Below, piece after piece: positions 9,681 to 17,157 of a stretch of 64,000 nt of DNA (within the stretch, counting starts at the first letter, position 1; the number at the start of each line of letters is the position of its first letter). Below the pieces are notes generated by a model, which saw only the letters and a program-made list of their open reading frames with translations, was not told where the DNA came from and made no database searches. A program made the position numbers and the translations under genes. Source of the DNA: Blastococcus saxobsidens. Its GTDB lineage: Bacteria > Actinomycetota > Actinomycetes > Mycobacteriales > Geodermatophilaceae. The DNA lies in contig NZ_JAAGWG010000009.1 of assembly GCF_010682065.1 (NCBI RefSeq), forward strand, positions 62,001-126,000, in the 5' to 3' direction.

Positions 9681-9893
9681 TCAGCGGCCGCTCACCTCGT
9701 ATCCGGCCTCTTCGACGGCGGCGCGGACGGCGGACTCGTCGACCGGCTGGTCGCTGGTGACGGTGAGGCCGCCGGTGGCCAGGTCGACGGCGACGTCGGT
9801 CACGCCGGGCACCGAGGACACCTCCTCGGTGACGGCGTTGACGCAGTGGCCGCAGGTCATGCCGGTGACGGTGTAGCTGGCGGTGGTGGTCAC
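9681..9893 (-). CDS. copZ: copper chaperone, heavy-metal-associated domain
   Basis: A 70-residue single HMA domain with GMTCGHC (Cys14, Cys17), the ferredoxin-like fold used by CopZ/Atx1 to carry Cu(I) to CopA. The GTG start at 9893 is chosen because AGAGGAACC lies 6-7 bases upstream and the resulting protein is exactly one domain long. A longer in-frame reading upstream runs over csoR and is spurious. It is the second gene of the csoR operon: csoR lies 32 bp upstream and the secreted-protein gene 14 bp downstream. Confidence 0.93.
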   Translation of the reverse strand: MTTTASYTVTGMTCGHCVNAVTEEVSSVPGVTDVAVDLATGGLTVTSDQPVDESAVRAAVEEAGYEVSGR

Positions 9894-9925
9894 GGGAGTG
9901 GTTCCTCTCGGGCGTGGGGGAGTGG

Positions 9926-10243
9926 TCAGGAGCGGACGAGCCGGGCGATGGCCTCGGTGGCCTCGCGGACCTTCTCCTCGGCCTCGCGCCCGCCGGCCCT
10001 GGCGGCGTCGACGACGCAGTGGCTGAGGTGTTCCTCGAGCAGGCCGAGCGAGACCGCCTGGAGCGCCTTGGTCATGGCCGAGACCTGGGTGAGGATGTCG
10101 ATGCAGTACTTCTCGTCCTCCACCATGCGCTGCAGACCGCGGGCCTGTCCCTCGATGCGGCGCAGCCGCTTGAGGTAGTCGTCCTTGCGGTGGATGTAGC
10201 CGTGCGCGTGGTCGTGGTCGGCGCAGCCTTCGGTCGTGTCCAC
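9926..10243 (-). CDS. csoR: CsoR-type copper-sensing repressor
   Basis: A 105-residue all-helical DUF156-family repressor. The Cu(I) ligands Cys47, His72 and Cys76 keep the spacing (25 and 4) of M. tuberculosis CsoR Cys36/His61/Cys65. The N-terminal basic helix RKDDYLKRLRRIEGQ is typical. A short His-rich head (residues 8-18) precedes it. GTG at 10243 follows AGGAGGG. It leads the operon csoR-copZ-secreted protein-copA and should repress it through the site at 10289-10316, dissociating when Cu(I) binds. Confidence 0.95.
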   Translation of the reverse strand: MDTTEGCADHDHAHGYIHRKDDYLKRLRRIEGQARGLQRMVEDEKYCIDILTQVSAMTKALQAVSLGLLEEHLSHCVVDAARAGGREAEEKVREATEAIARLVRS

Positions 10244-10288
10244 GTCGTCCCTCCTGTCGTGCCGCCGGCTCGTGCGGCGGCATCCAGA

Positions 10289-10316
10289 ACCATACCCCCC
10301 TAGGGTTCCCCGTCAA
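10289..10316 (-). promoter_or_regulatory. csoR operon promoter with putative CsoR operator
   Basis: On the - strand a -35 TTGACG (10316-10311) and a -10 TATGGT (10294-10289) are separated by 16 bp. The spacer is G/C-rich and centred on the perfect palindrome CCCTAGGG (10298-10305). Known CsoR boxes are G/C-rich inverted repeats of the TACCCC-GGGGTA kind overlapping the promoter, so the placement fits copper-relieved repression. The -35 lies just beyond the 3' end of the upstream merR gene, whose last bases overlap the spacer. Confidence 0.65.
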
Positions 10317-10641
10317 GGGGTCGGCGGGAACGGTCGCGCAGCCGGGAGAGCGTGGCCCGTGCGCTCGCGAGCTCGTCCTGCAGGCCGACGATCACCTCCG
10401 CCGAGCCCAGCGGGTGCCCGTCGTCGAGGAGCACGCGCACCCGGGCCGCGAGCACCAGCTGCTGGCGGGAGTACCGGCGGTGGCCGCCGGGGGAGCGGTG
10501 CGGGTGCAGCACGCCGGCGCTGTCGAGGCTGCGCAGGAAGGCCGCCTGGACGCCGAGCAGCTCCGCGGCCTGGCTCATCGTGAGCGCCGGGTAGTCGGGA
10601 TCGTCGAGCCGGCGGAGGGGGTCGGAGCCTTCGGGGATCAT
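10300..10641 (-). CDS. MerR/HspR-like transcriptional regulator
   Basis: A 113-residue MerR-type regulator. An N-terminal winged helix-turn-helix (residues 20-62) includes TMSQAAELLGVQAAFLRSLD and the wing motif SPGGHRRYS, followed by a coiled-coil dimerisation helix (85-105). No cysteine is present, so it does not sense metal or oxidation as MerR or SoxR do. It resembles HspR-type repressors. It lies downstream of hsp20 on the same strand, separated from it by a strong hairpin, so it may be expressed by read-through or from its own promoter. It plausibly controls hsp20. Confidence 0.8.
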   Translation of the reverse strand: MIPEGSDPLRRLDDPDYPALTMSQAAELLGVQAAFLRSLDSAGVLHPHRSPGGHRRYSRQQLVLAARVRVLLDDGHPLGSAEVIVGLQDELASARATLSRLRDRSRRPLDGEP

Positions 10642-10706
10642 CGCCGGTGCGCTCCCGTCGTCGTGGTGGATGCGGCCCGGCGGCCGTGTGGCGGTCCGGG
10701 TACGGC

Positions 10707-10740
10707 GCAGGGGCCGGGCCCGTGCGGGCCCGGCCCCTGC
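10707..10740 (-). terminator. hairpin terminator after hsp20
   Basis: A perfect 15-bp G/C stem (10707-10721 pairing with 10726-10740) with a 4-base loop GTGC, 36 bp beyond the hsp20 stop. No U-tract follows on either strand, as is usual in high-GC actinobacteria. It separates hsp20 from the downstream merR gene and may attenuate rather than stop transcription. Confidence 0.7.
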
Positions 10741-10775
10741 GGTGCTGCGGGTGCGGGTGCGGGTGCGGGAGCCGA

Positions 10776-11261
10776 TCAGCTCCCGACCGCCGGCTGCTCG
10801 CCCTCGACGGTGCGCGCCTCGACGGCGGCCGGGGTGTCGGCCCGGCTGACGGTGATCCTGCGGGCCTTGGCCTTCTCCGCGACGGGGATGCTGATGGTCA
10901 GCACGCCGTCGTGGTAGCTGGCCTCGAGCCGCTCGGTGTCGAGGCTGCGCCCCAGCACGAGCTGGCGGGTGTAGCTGCCGAACGGGCGCTCGGCGACCGT
11001 CCACTCCGCGTTCTCCAGCTGCGGCACGGACCGTTCGGCGCTGATGGTGAGGGTGTTGCCCTCGACCGACAGGTCGATCGAGCCCGGATCGACGCCGGGC
11101 AGGTCGAAGTGGGCGACGAAGTTGTCGCCGACCCGATAGGCGTCCATGGGCATGCCCGACAGCGGACGGGCTGTGCCCGCGCCCGCCCGGCCGGTGAGCT
11201 GGTCGAGCGCGCGGAACGCGGCGGAGGTGGCGGCGAACGGGTCGTAAGCGGTCAGCATCAT
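10776..11261 (-). CDS. Hsp20/alpha-crystallin small heat-shock protein
   Basis: A 161-residue small heat-shock chaperone that holds unfolding proteins. The alpha-crystallin domain spans about residues 45-140 (DAYRVGDNFVAHFDLPGVDPG to the ISIPVAEK strand). The C-terminal tail carries a partial I-x-I/V type element. ATG at 11261 is supported by AGGAGG 8 bases upstream. The leader region contains the small palindrome GAGGTCGAACCTC (11305-11317), a possible repressor site. The downstream MerR gene is the obvious candidate regulator. Confidence 0.92.
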   Translation of the reverse strand: MMLTAYDPFAATSAAFRALDQLTGRAGAGTARPLSGMPMDAYRVGDNFVAHFDLPGVDPGSIDLSVEGNTLTISAERSVPQLENAEWTVAERPFGSYTRQLVLGRSLDTERLEASYHDGVLTISIPVAEKAKARRITVSRADTPAAVEARTVEGEQPAVGS

Positions 11262-11304
11262 GGCTGGAACCTCCTGTGACGTCGGTGCTGGTGTTCGCTG
11301 CCCC

Positions 11305-11317
11305 GAGGTCGAACCTC
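11305..11317. promoter_or_regulatory. small palindrome upstream of hsp20
   Basis: GAGGT-CGA-ACCTC, a perfect 5+3+5 inverted repeat in the hsp20 upstream region, 44 bp from its start codon. It differs from the HAIR element of classical HspR. It may be the operator of the neighbouring MerR-type regulator; this rests on position only. Confidence 0.35.
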
Positions 11318-11451
11318 TAGTGGCGACTGGAGATTACCTCGGCGGCGCACCCAGGTAAACGGTCGCGGGGCAGGAATGTTCCCGGCCGGTGGCTCGCGCC
11401 CGGGGTGCGAACGCGTGCGTGAACCGGGGCCGCGCTGGGCAGAGGCGGAGG

Positions 11452-11892
11452 GTGGACCAGACGCCCGATGCCACGCCGCAGCCCACGCCCGCCGGGGAGC
11501 TCCGGGACGACGAGCCGACCGTCGCCTCCGAGGTGGACCGCGACACGGCCCGGCTGACGATCAGCGGTGAGCTGACCGATGCCGCCCGCCGTCCGCTGGT
11601 GCGCACCCTCACCGACATCCTGCTCGCCGAGCACGCGCTGCAGCGGGTGGAGCTGCAGCTGCGGGACGTCGCCTTCATGAACTCCGCCGGCCTCGCCGTG
11701 CTCGTGCAGCTGCAGAAGATGGCGGTGCCCCGGGGCATCGAGATGGTGCTGGTCGAGCCGACCGCCGCGGTGTCGCGGTCGCTGCAGCTGACCGGGCTGT
11801 GGCACCGGTTCACCGTCGTCCAGGCCGACGGCGAGGTCTCCGAGCCCTACGGCGAGGGAACGCCCCGCTCCGGCCCGCGGCAGCACTCCTGA
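11452..11892 (+). CDS. STAS-domain anti-sigma factor antagonist-like protein
   Basis: A 146-residue protein with a STAS domain (about residues 28-130) of the SpoIIAA/RsbV type. Such proteins bind anti-sigma kinases when their Ser is unphosphorylated. The motif is FMNSAGLAVLV with Ser78; the usual preceding Asp is Asn here. The GTG start at 11452 has GAGG 6 bases upstream; a GTG at 11389 would add 21 residues. No partner kinase or sigma gene is adjacent. Confidence 0.78.
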   Translation: MDQTPDATPQPTPAGELRDDEPTVASEVDRDTARLTISGELTDAARRPLVRTLTDILLAEHALQRVELQLRDVAFMNSAGLAVLVQLQKMAVPRGIEMVLVEPTAAVSRSLQLTGLWHRFTVVQADGEVSEPYGEGTPRSGPRQHS

Positions 11893-11951
11893 CCGGGGTC
11901 GCGGCACCGGGCCGACCGGTGTCGCGGCGCGAGGCGTTGCCGGCTTGCTCC

Positions 11952-11957
11952 TAGCCT
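11952..11957 (+). promoter_or_regulatory. -10 element TAGCCT for a leaderless yibE/F-type gene
   Basis: TAGCCT ends 6 bases before the GTG at 11964 and no ribosome-binding site is present. Transcription starting about 7 bases downstream would begin at the start codon. Confidence 0.55.
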
Positions 11958-11963
11958 GACCGG

Positions 11964-13235
11964 GTGCCGTCGTCACCCGCTCACTCCCACGGTCCCGATC
12001 CGGACGCGCCGCCGCCCAGCGACGAGGCGCTGAGCCGCCGCCGTCGGGCGGTCTGGCTGATGCTCCTGCTGCTGGTCCCGGTCGGCCTCGCCACCGTCAT
12101 CGGTCTGCTGGTGATGTGGCCCGGGGACGAGCCCACCCGCGCCCAGCAGGTCGCCGCCGAGTACCTCCCGCCGGGGACGACCTACCCCGACGGGCGGGTG
12201 GTGTCGGTCGAGACGTTCGCCTGCGGCAACCCCGAGGGCCCGCCGGCCGACTGCGCCCGGGTCGTCGTGGAGGTGCTCGACGGCGAGGGCGCGGGGGACT
12301 ACCAGCAGGTGGAGCTGCAGTCCGACGTCGTCGCCAGCGGCGTCGAGGAGGGCGACACCCTCGTGCTCTCCCGGGACCCCGCGGCCGACGGCGGGCCGTC
12401 CTACCAGTTCTTCGACTACCAGCGCGACGTCCCGATCATCACCCTCGCGGTGGCGTTCGCCCTGGTGGTGGGGCTGGTGGCCCGGTGGCGCGGCCTGGCC
12501 TCGCTGGTCGGGCTGGGGTTCGCCTTCTTCGTCCTGCTGCAGTTCGTGCTGCCCGGGCTGCTGACCTACGACTCGCCCGCGCTGGTCAGCCTGATCGGCT
12601 CCGCGGCGATCATGTTCGTCGTCCTGTACCTGGCCCACGGCTTCTCCGCCCGCACCACCACCGCGCTGGTGGGCACCCTCTTCGGGCTCTCGCTGGTCGC
12701 ACTCCTCGGATCGCTGTCGGTGGCCACCGCCCGGCTGACCGGGCTGACCAGCGAGGAGACAGCGACGTTGAACACCTTCGACCCGACGCTGGACTTCTCC
12801 GGGCTGGTGCTGGCCGGGATCGTCGTGGCCGGGCTCGGCGTGCTCAACGACGTGACGATCACCCAGGCCTCGGCGATCTGGCAGCTGCACGAGGTGGACC
12901 CGTCGACGACGTGGAAGGAGCTCTACACCCGCGGCATGGCCGTCGGCCGCGACCACATCGCCTCCACCGTCTACACGATCGTCTTCGCCTACGCCGGTGC
13001 CGCCCTGCCGCTGCTGCTGCTCTTCGAGCTCTACGACCAGCCCGGGTGGGTGGTGCTGACCAGCTCGGCGCTGGCCGAGGAGGTCATCCGGACGCTCGTC
13101 GGCGCCATCGCGCTCGTGCTCGCCGTGCCGGTGACCACGGCCGCGGGAGCCTTCTTCGCCAAGGCCGCCGACACCGAGGCCGGTGCCGCCACCGAGCGCC
13201 GGCTCACCGCCATGCGGGCTAGGTTCGCACGATGA
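11964..13235 (+). CDS. YibE/F family membrane protein
   Basis: A 423-residue integral membrane protein of the YibE/F family, whose members are multi-pass proteins of uncertain transport role. There is a cytoplasmic His/Pro/Asp-rich N-terminus, a membrane segment at 32-52, and an extracytoplasmic domain (about 55-145) with two cysteines. Seven or so membrane segments follow from residue 155 on, including the conserved LGVLNDVTITQASAIWQLHE and a loop ending GRDHIASTVYTIVFAYAGA. The protein ends four bases into the next gene (ATGA overlap), so it is coupled with the methyltransferase that follows. Confidence 0.85.
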   Translation: MPSSPAHSHGPDPDAPPPSDEALSRRRRAVWLMLLLLVPVGLATVIGLLVMWPGDEPTRAQQVAAEYLPPGTTYPDGRVVSVETFACGNPEGPPADCARVVVEVLDGEGAGDYQQVELQSDVVASGVEEGDTLVLSRDPAADGGPSYQFFDYQRDVPIITLAVAFALVVGLVARWRGLASLVGLGFAFFVLLQFVLPGLLTYDSPALVSLIGSAAIMFVVLYLAHGFSARTTTALVGTLFGLSLVALLGSLSVATARLTGLTSEETATLNTFDPTLDFSGLVLAGIVVAGLGVLNDVTITQASAIWQLHEVDPSTTWKELYTRGMAVGRDHIASTVYTIVFAYAGAALPLLLLFELYDQPGWVVLTSSALAEEVIRTLVGAIALVLAVPVTTAAGAFFAKAADTEAGAATERRLTAMRARFAR

Positions 13236-13912
13236 TGATCAACCGGCCCCGTCCCGAGGCTCGCCCCGAGCCTGCGAGGGGGGAGGAGGACGGGGTCCTT
13301 TCGCTGCTCGCCGCCGCCTCCGCCGCCCCCGGGTTCATGCCCGACGACGAGGGGCGGGCCCTCTACGAGGCCGCCCGCGCCGTCGCCGTCCCGGGGCCGC
13401 TGCTCGAGGTGGGCAGCTGGATGGGCAGGTCGGCGCTGTACCTCGCCGCAGCCGCCCGCGAGACCGGTCGGCTGGTGGTCACCGTCGACCACCACCGCGG
13501 CTCCGAGGAGCACCAGCCGGGCTGGGAGTACCACGACCCGTCGCTGGTCGACCCCGCCGTCGGCCGGATCGACACCCTGCCGCACTTCCGCCGCACCATC
13601 GCCCAGGCCGGGGCGGAGGACGTCGTCGTCGCCGTCGTCACCCGCTCGGAGACCCTCGCCCCGCTGTGGGCCTCGCCGCTGGCGCTGCTCTTCCTCGACG
13701 GCAGCCACACCGAGGAATCGGCGCGCCGGGACCAGGACGCCTGGGTGGCGAAGCTCGCCGTCGGCGGCACGCTCGCCATCCACGACGTCTTCCCCGACCC
13801 GGCCGACGGCGGGCAGGCGCCCTACGGCGTCTACACGCGGGTGCTGGAGAGCGGGGACTTCACCGAGCTGCCGGGCACCGGGTCGATGCGGCTGCTGCGC
13901 CGTGAGCGGTGA
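13232..13912 (+). CDS. class I SAM-dependent methyltransferase (Methyltransf_24-like)
   Basis: A 226-residue cytoplasmic methyltransferase-like protein. Motif I is PLLEVGSWMGRSALYLA (near residue 52), the acidic strand end is VTVDHH, and ALLFLDGSHTEE (near 150) is the metal/substrate loop typical of Methyltransf_24 relatives, including cephalosporin-hydroxylase-like proteins. The substrate is unknown. Oddity: codons 5-24 are made by an inverted copy of the dispersed hairpin repeat (13245-13302), giving an N-terminus rich in Arg, Pro and Glu that is unlikely to be part of the ancestral fold. The start overlaps the yibE/F-type gene and the end overlaps the DksA-like gene. Confidence 0.82.
   Translation: MMINRPRPEARPEPARGEEDGVLSLLAAASAAPGFMPDDEGRALYEAARAVAVPGPLLEVGSWMGRSALYLAAAARETGRLVVTVDHHRGSEEHQPGWEYHDPSLVDPAVGRIDTLPHFRRTIAQAGAEDVVVAVVTRSETLAPLWASPLALLFLDGSHTEESARRDQDAWVAKLAVGGTLAIHDVFPDPADGGQAPYGVYTRVLESGDFTELPGTGSMRLLRRER
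13245..13302 (-). repeat. dispersed hairpin repeat, copy 1 (inverted, inside a CDS)
   Basis: Read on the - strand it starts GAAAGGACCCC, runs through a pyrimidine tract and CTCGCAGGCTCG, and ends ACGGGGCC, the same plan as the copies at 49401, 52608 and 59771. It lies within codons 5-24 of the methyltransferase gene. The ends pair (CCCCGT with ACGGGG), so it can form a hairpin. Confidence 0.75.
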
Positions 13913-14246
13913 CCCGGTGGGCGCCGATCCGCTCGGTGCCGAGCGGGCCGCCGCCCAGGCACAGATCGAGGCGCTGACCCGCATGTTCGACGAGGTGGTG
14001 GACGCGTCGAAGTCCTCCAACGCCGACGACGAGCACGACCCGGAGGGGGCGACGATCGCCTTCGAGCGCCAGCAGGTGGCCGCGCTGCTGGACCAGGCGC
14101 GCCGGCGGCTGGCCGACGTCGACGCCGCCGTCACCGCCGTCGAGGCCGGCACCTACGGCCGCTGCGAGAGCTGCGGCCGGCCGATCGCGCCGGAGCGGCT
14201 GGCCGCCCGGCCGACGGCCCGCACCTGCATCGACTGCGCCCGCTGA
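13902..14246 (+). CDS. DksA/TraR-type C4 zinc-finger protein
   Basis: A 114-residue protein with a long alpha-helical N-terminal part (residues 14-80) and a C-terminal C4 zinc finger (Cys88, Cys91, Cys109, Cys112) in YGRCESCGRPI...CIDC. This is the DksA/TraR fold that inserts a coiled coil into the RNA polymerase secondary channel. It is shorter than E. coli DksA (151) and lacks its coiled-coil-tip DxxDxA motif, so a ppGpp cofactor role is uncertain. The GTG start lies 11 bases inside the preceding gene, so translation is coupled. Confidence 0.85.
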   Translation: MSGDPVGADPLGAERAAAQAQIEALTRMFDEVVDASKSSNADDEHDPEGATIAFERQQVAALLDQARRRLADVDAAVTAVEAGTYGRCESCGRPIAPERLAARPTARTCIDCAR

Positions 14247-14251
14247 CCCCG

Positions 14252-14297
14252 GCAGAAGGTGCACCAACCGCCGGGCAGAAAGTGCACGAACCGCCGG
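14252..14297. repeat. two tandem 23-bp repeats
   Basis: Two adjacent 23-bp units (14252-14274 and 14275-14297) of the form GCAGAA(G/A)GTGCAC(C/G)AACCGCCGG differ at two positions. They fill the gap between the convergent DksA-like and glycosyltransferase genes. Each contains the palindrome GTGCAC. No function is apparent. Confidence 0.75.
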
Positions 14298-14299
14298 GC

Positions 14300-15211
14300 T
14301 CAGGAGACGTAGCGCCGGGCGGAGGACGACGCCTGCGCGGCCTCCAGAGCGGCGAACCGCGCCTCGGCGTGCGGCGGCAGGACCCGCCGCTCCCGCAGCA
14401 CCCACGGCATCCCGCGGACGGCCGCCGTCAGGCCACGGGCGGTCACCCGGTCGCGGGGCACGGTGCGCAGCAGGTGCACGGTGCGGCGCAGCGCGGGCCG
14501 GACCGGCCGCCGCAGCCAGGTGGTCCAGAGCGTGTTGCGGATGCCGTCGGCCCGCCGCTTGTGCGGATCGCGGGCGCGGCTGGCCTGGTGGTGCACGGTG
14601 AGCGCCGACAGGTAGCAGAGCTCCCAGCCGCGGGCGGCCAGGTCCCCGGCCATCAGCTCCTCCTCGCCACCCAGCCACAGCCGCTCGGAGAAGCCGCCGA
14701 CCTCCTCGAAGGCCTCCCGGCGCAGCACCGAGGCGCCGGCCAGGAAGGAGCCCAGCGCGGGCCCGGGCAGCCACCCGGCGCCGCGCACGGGGGAGTCGCG
14801 CAGCTCGGCGACGATCGGGTCCTCCGTGCTCCCGGGCTCGACCACGATCCGGGCGGTGACCACGGCCAGCCGCGGATGGGCGTCCAGGACGTCGGCCGCC
14901 GTCCGCAGCGAGCCGGGCTCCCACCACGTGTCGTCGTCGCAGAACGCCACGTAGGGGGTGTCCAGCCGGGCGACGCCGAGGTTGCGGCCGATGGCGCCGA
15001 GGTTCTCCGGGCTGGCGAGGAGCTCCACCTGCGGGAAGCGCTCCCGCACCGCGGCCGTGGTGCCGTCGGTCGAGCCGTTGTCCACGACGACGACGTGCGG
15101 CCGCTCCGGCAGGGCCACGAGCCGGTCGAGCGCGAGCAGCAGCTCGTCGCGGCGCTGGTGGGTGATGACGACGACGGCCACCCGGGCATCAGGGCCCGCG
15201 GACGCGGTCAC
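14300..15211 (-). CDS. glycosyltransferase family 2
   Basis: A 303-residue GT-A fold glycosyltransferase. The nucleotide-binding start AVVVITHQRRDELL, VVDNGSTDGT near residue 40, the DxD-type FCDDDTWWEPGSL near 89-101 and the acceptor loop GGFSERLWLGGEEELM are all present. There is no membrane segment. The GTG start at 15211 overlaps the TGA of the preceding gene by four bases. It is last in a five-gene overlapping cluster and is a paralogue of the gene just upstream (shared layout and motifs), consistent with tandem duplication. Sugar donor and acceptor are unknown. Confidence 0.87.
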   Translation of the reverse strand: MTASAGPDARVAVVVITHQRRDELLLALDRLVALPERPHVVVVDNGSTDGTTAAVRERFPQVELLASPENLGAIGRNLGVARLDTPYVAFCDDDTWWEPGSLRTAADVLDAHPRLAVVTARIVVEPGSTEDPIVAELRDSPVRGAGWLPGPALGSFLAGASVLRREAFEEVGGFSERLWLGGEEELMAGDLAARGWELCYLSALTVHHQASRARDPHKRRADGIRNTLWTTWLRRPVRPALRRTVHLLRTVPRDRVTARGLTAAVRGMPWVLRERRVLPPHAEARFAALEAAQASSSARRYVS

Positions 15212-16065
15212 GCCGTGTCCCCGGCGAGGATGCGCAGGTCGGCGAGCACCCGCTCGGGCACCGGCCGGCGGGAACGCAGCGCGGCCGGGACGTCGGGCAG
15301 CGCGCGCAGGAGCCCGCGCCGTTCGGCCGTGCCGGTGCTCAGCGCCCGCAGCACCACCCGGCCCACCTCGGGCGCCGGCTGGCGCATGACCGCGGTCAGC
15401 ACCCGGCTGCGCCAGATCGCCGCGCGGCGCTGGTCCGGGGCGCTCCGGCGGGGGGAGGGGTGGTGGTGGACGGTCACCTCGTCCACGTAGGCCATGCCCC
15501 AGCCGGCGGCGGCCAGGTCCAGGGAGAGCCGCTCCTCCTCGCCCGGGAACCGCACGACCCGGTCGAACCCGCCGACCTGCAGGAACGGCTCGCGGCGCAC
15601 CATGGCGCCGCAGGCGACGAAGCCGAGCAGCGCGGGCCCGGGGAGGTCGGCCGGGGTGCCCAGCGGGCTGGCGGCCATCTCCTCGCACACGCCGTCGAGG
15701 CGCTCCTCCGGACCGACCAGGATGCGGGCGTTGAGCACGGCCAGCCGCGGGTGCGCCCGCATGACGGCCGCCGCGCGGGCGAGGTCGCCCGGCGCCCACC
15801 AGGAGTCGTCGTCGGCGAACGCGACGAACGGCGTGCCGGCGTGCTCCACGCCGATCGTCCGGGCGTAGGAGCCGACGTTCTCCGGCAGGGGCAGGACGGT
15901 GACCTCCGGGCGCGCCGCCCGCACCGCCGCCACGCTGCCGTCGGTGGAGGCGTTGTCGACGAGGATCACCGGCGCCTCGTGGCGGGGGAGGCTGGCCAGC
16001 AGCTCCTCCCGCCGGTCGCGGGACATGACGACGACGCTCACGTCGGGACGATCGGGGAGGGTCAC
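15208..16065 (-). CDS. glycosyltransferase family 2 (paralogue of its neighbour)
   Basis: A 285-residue GT2 enzyme. It begins VSVVVMSRDRREELL, then ILVDNASTDGS, the DxD segment FADDDSWWAPGDL and GGFDRVVRFPGEEERL, matching the downstream paralogue step by step. A C-terminal Arg-rich helix may contact membrane. It starts at GTG 16065, overlapping the stop of the toroid-protein gene by four bases, and its own stop overlaps the next start. Such strict coupling suggests the two glycosyltransferases act in fixed ratio on one glycan or glycolipid. Confidence 0.87.
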   Translation of the reverse strand: MTLPDRPDVSVVVMSRDRREELLASLPRHEAPVILVDNASTDGSVAAVRAARPEVTVLPLPENVGSYARTIGVEHAGTPFVAFADDDSWWAPGDLARAAAVMRAHPRLAVLNARILVGPEERLDGVCEEMAASPLGTPADLPGPALLGFVACGAMVRREPFLQVGGFDRVVRFPGEEERLSLDLAAAGWGMAYVDEVTVHHHPSPRRSAPDQRRAAIWRSRVLTAVMRQPAPEVGRVVLRALSTGTAERRGLLRALPDVPAALRSRRPVPERVLADLRILAGDTA

Positions 16066-17147
16066 GGGTGGACCGTGCCCGCACCTCCCGCGAGCCAACC
16101 CGGCGTTTCCGTGTTCCGTCCCATGCCGGCGGCCGGCAGCGCGCCCGGGTCGGCGAACAGCCCCGAGGCGGGGGACGCCCCGGAGAGCGCATCGGCGGCC
16201 AGCACCACCGCGCCCGCCGTCCAGGTGGTGCGTTCCACCGGCCACCGGGCGTCGTCGGGGTAGACGAAGCCGGTCCAGTACGAGCCGTCGTCGTGCCGCA
16301 GGTGCTGCATCGCTGCCAGCTGCTCGATCGCGTCGTCGGTCCGGCCGGCCGCGGCCAGGGAGAGCACCAGCTCGCAGGTCTCCGCCCCGGTCACCCACGG
16401 CCGGTCGTCGACGCAGCGGATGCCCAGGCCCGGCACGACGAAGCGCTCCCACCCGGCGCTCAGCCGGTCCTCGGCCGCGGCACCGGTCAGCGCACCGCCC
16501 AGCACCGGGTAGTACCAGTCCATCGAGTAGCGGCCGCGGTCGGCGAAGGCGTCCGGTCGCTCGCGCAGCGCTGTCCCGAGGTCGGCGACGGCCAGCTCCC
16601 AGTCCGGCTGCGCCTCGCCGGTCAGCTCGGCCAGGGCCAGTCCGCAGCGCAGCGCCTGGAACAGGCTGGCGTTGCCGGTGAGCAGCGCCAGGTCGTCCGG
16701 GGTGCCGTCGGGCCGCAGCGCCCAGCTGATCGCACCGCCGGGCAGCTGCATGCGCGTCACCAGGTCCAGCGCGCGCCGGACCGCCGGCCACAGCTCGGTG
16801 ACGACCTGCTCGTCGCCGGTGCTCAGCCAGGAGTGCCACGCGCCGACGGCCAGGTAGCCGGCGTGGTTGCTCTCCGCGGCGGGGGCGGTCTCGACGCCGG
16901 CGCGGTACTCGGCGGCCCAGCTGCCGTCGACTCGCTGGCGCCCGGCCAGCCACCGGTAGGCCGCCCGCGCCCGCTCGTGCTCGCCGCCCACGTCGAGCGC
17001 CATGGCGGCCTCGACGGAGTCCCAGGGGTCCAGCTGCCCGTCGCGGAACCAGGGGAGCCCGCCGTCGGCGTACTGCTCCCCGGCGATCCACTCGACCGTC
17101 TGCCGCACCTGCGCGGCGCTCAGCACCCCGGGGAGGTCGGGGAGCAC
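16062..17147 (-). CDS. alpha/alpha-toroid protein, prenyltransferase/squalene-cyclase-like
   Basis: A 361-residue all-helical protein with QW-like turns (DGGLPWF, DGSWAAEY, DDGSYWTGFVY) spaced through an alpha/alpha barrel, as in terpenoid cyclases, protein prenyltransferases and some six-hairpin glycosidases. Automatic annotation usually calls such proteins prenyltransferase, but the DxDD of squalene-hopene cyclases is not seen, so catalysis of that type is doubtful. It lies between a methyltransferase (10-bp gap) and two glycosyltransferases (4-bp overlap), implying a role in the same glycoconjugate pathway, perhaps on a polyprenyl- or sugar-linked substrate. Confidence 0.7.
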   Translation of the reverse strand: MLPDLPGVLSAAQVRQTVEWIAGEQYADGGLPWFRDGQLDPWDSVEAAMALDVGGEHERARAAYRWLAGRQRVDGSWAAEYRAGVETAPAAESNHAGYLAVGAWHSWLSTGDEQVVTELWPAVRRALDLVTRMQLPGGAISWALRPDGTPDDLALLTGNASLFQALRCGLALAELTGEAQPDWELAVADLGTALRERPDAFADRGRYSMDWYYPVLGGALTGAAAEDRLSAGWERFVVPGLGIRCVDDRPWVTGAETCELVLSLAAAGRTDDAIEQLAAMQHLRHDDGSYWTGFVYPDDARWPVERTTWTAGAVVLAADALSGASPASGLFADPGALPAAGMGRNTETPGWLAGGAGTVHP

Positions 17148-17157
17148 CGCCTGGCGG

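Noticed and set aside
16062..17147. Squalene-hopene cyclase
   Set aside because: The protein is about half the usual length and lacks an evident DxDD motif; only the alpha/alpha-toroid fold is supported.
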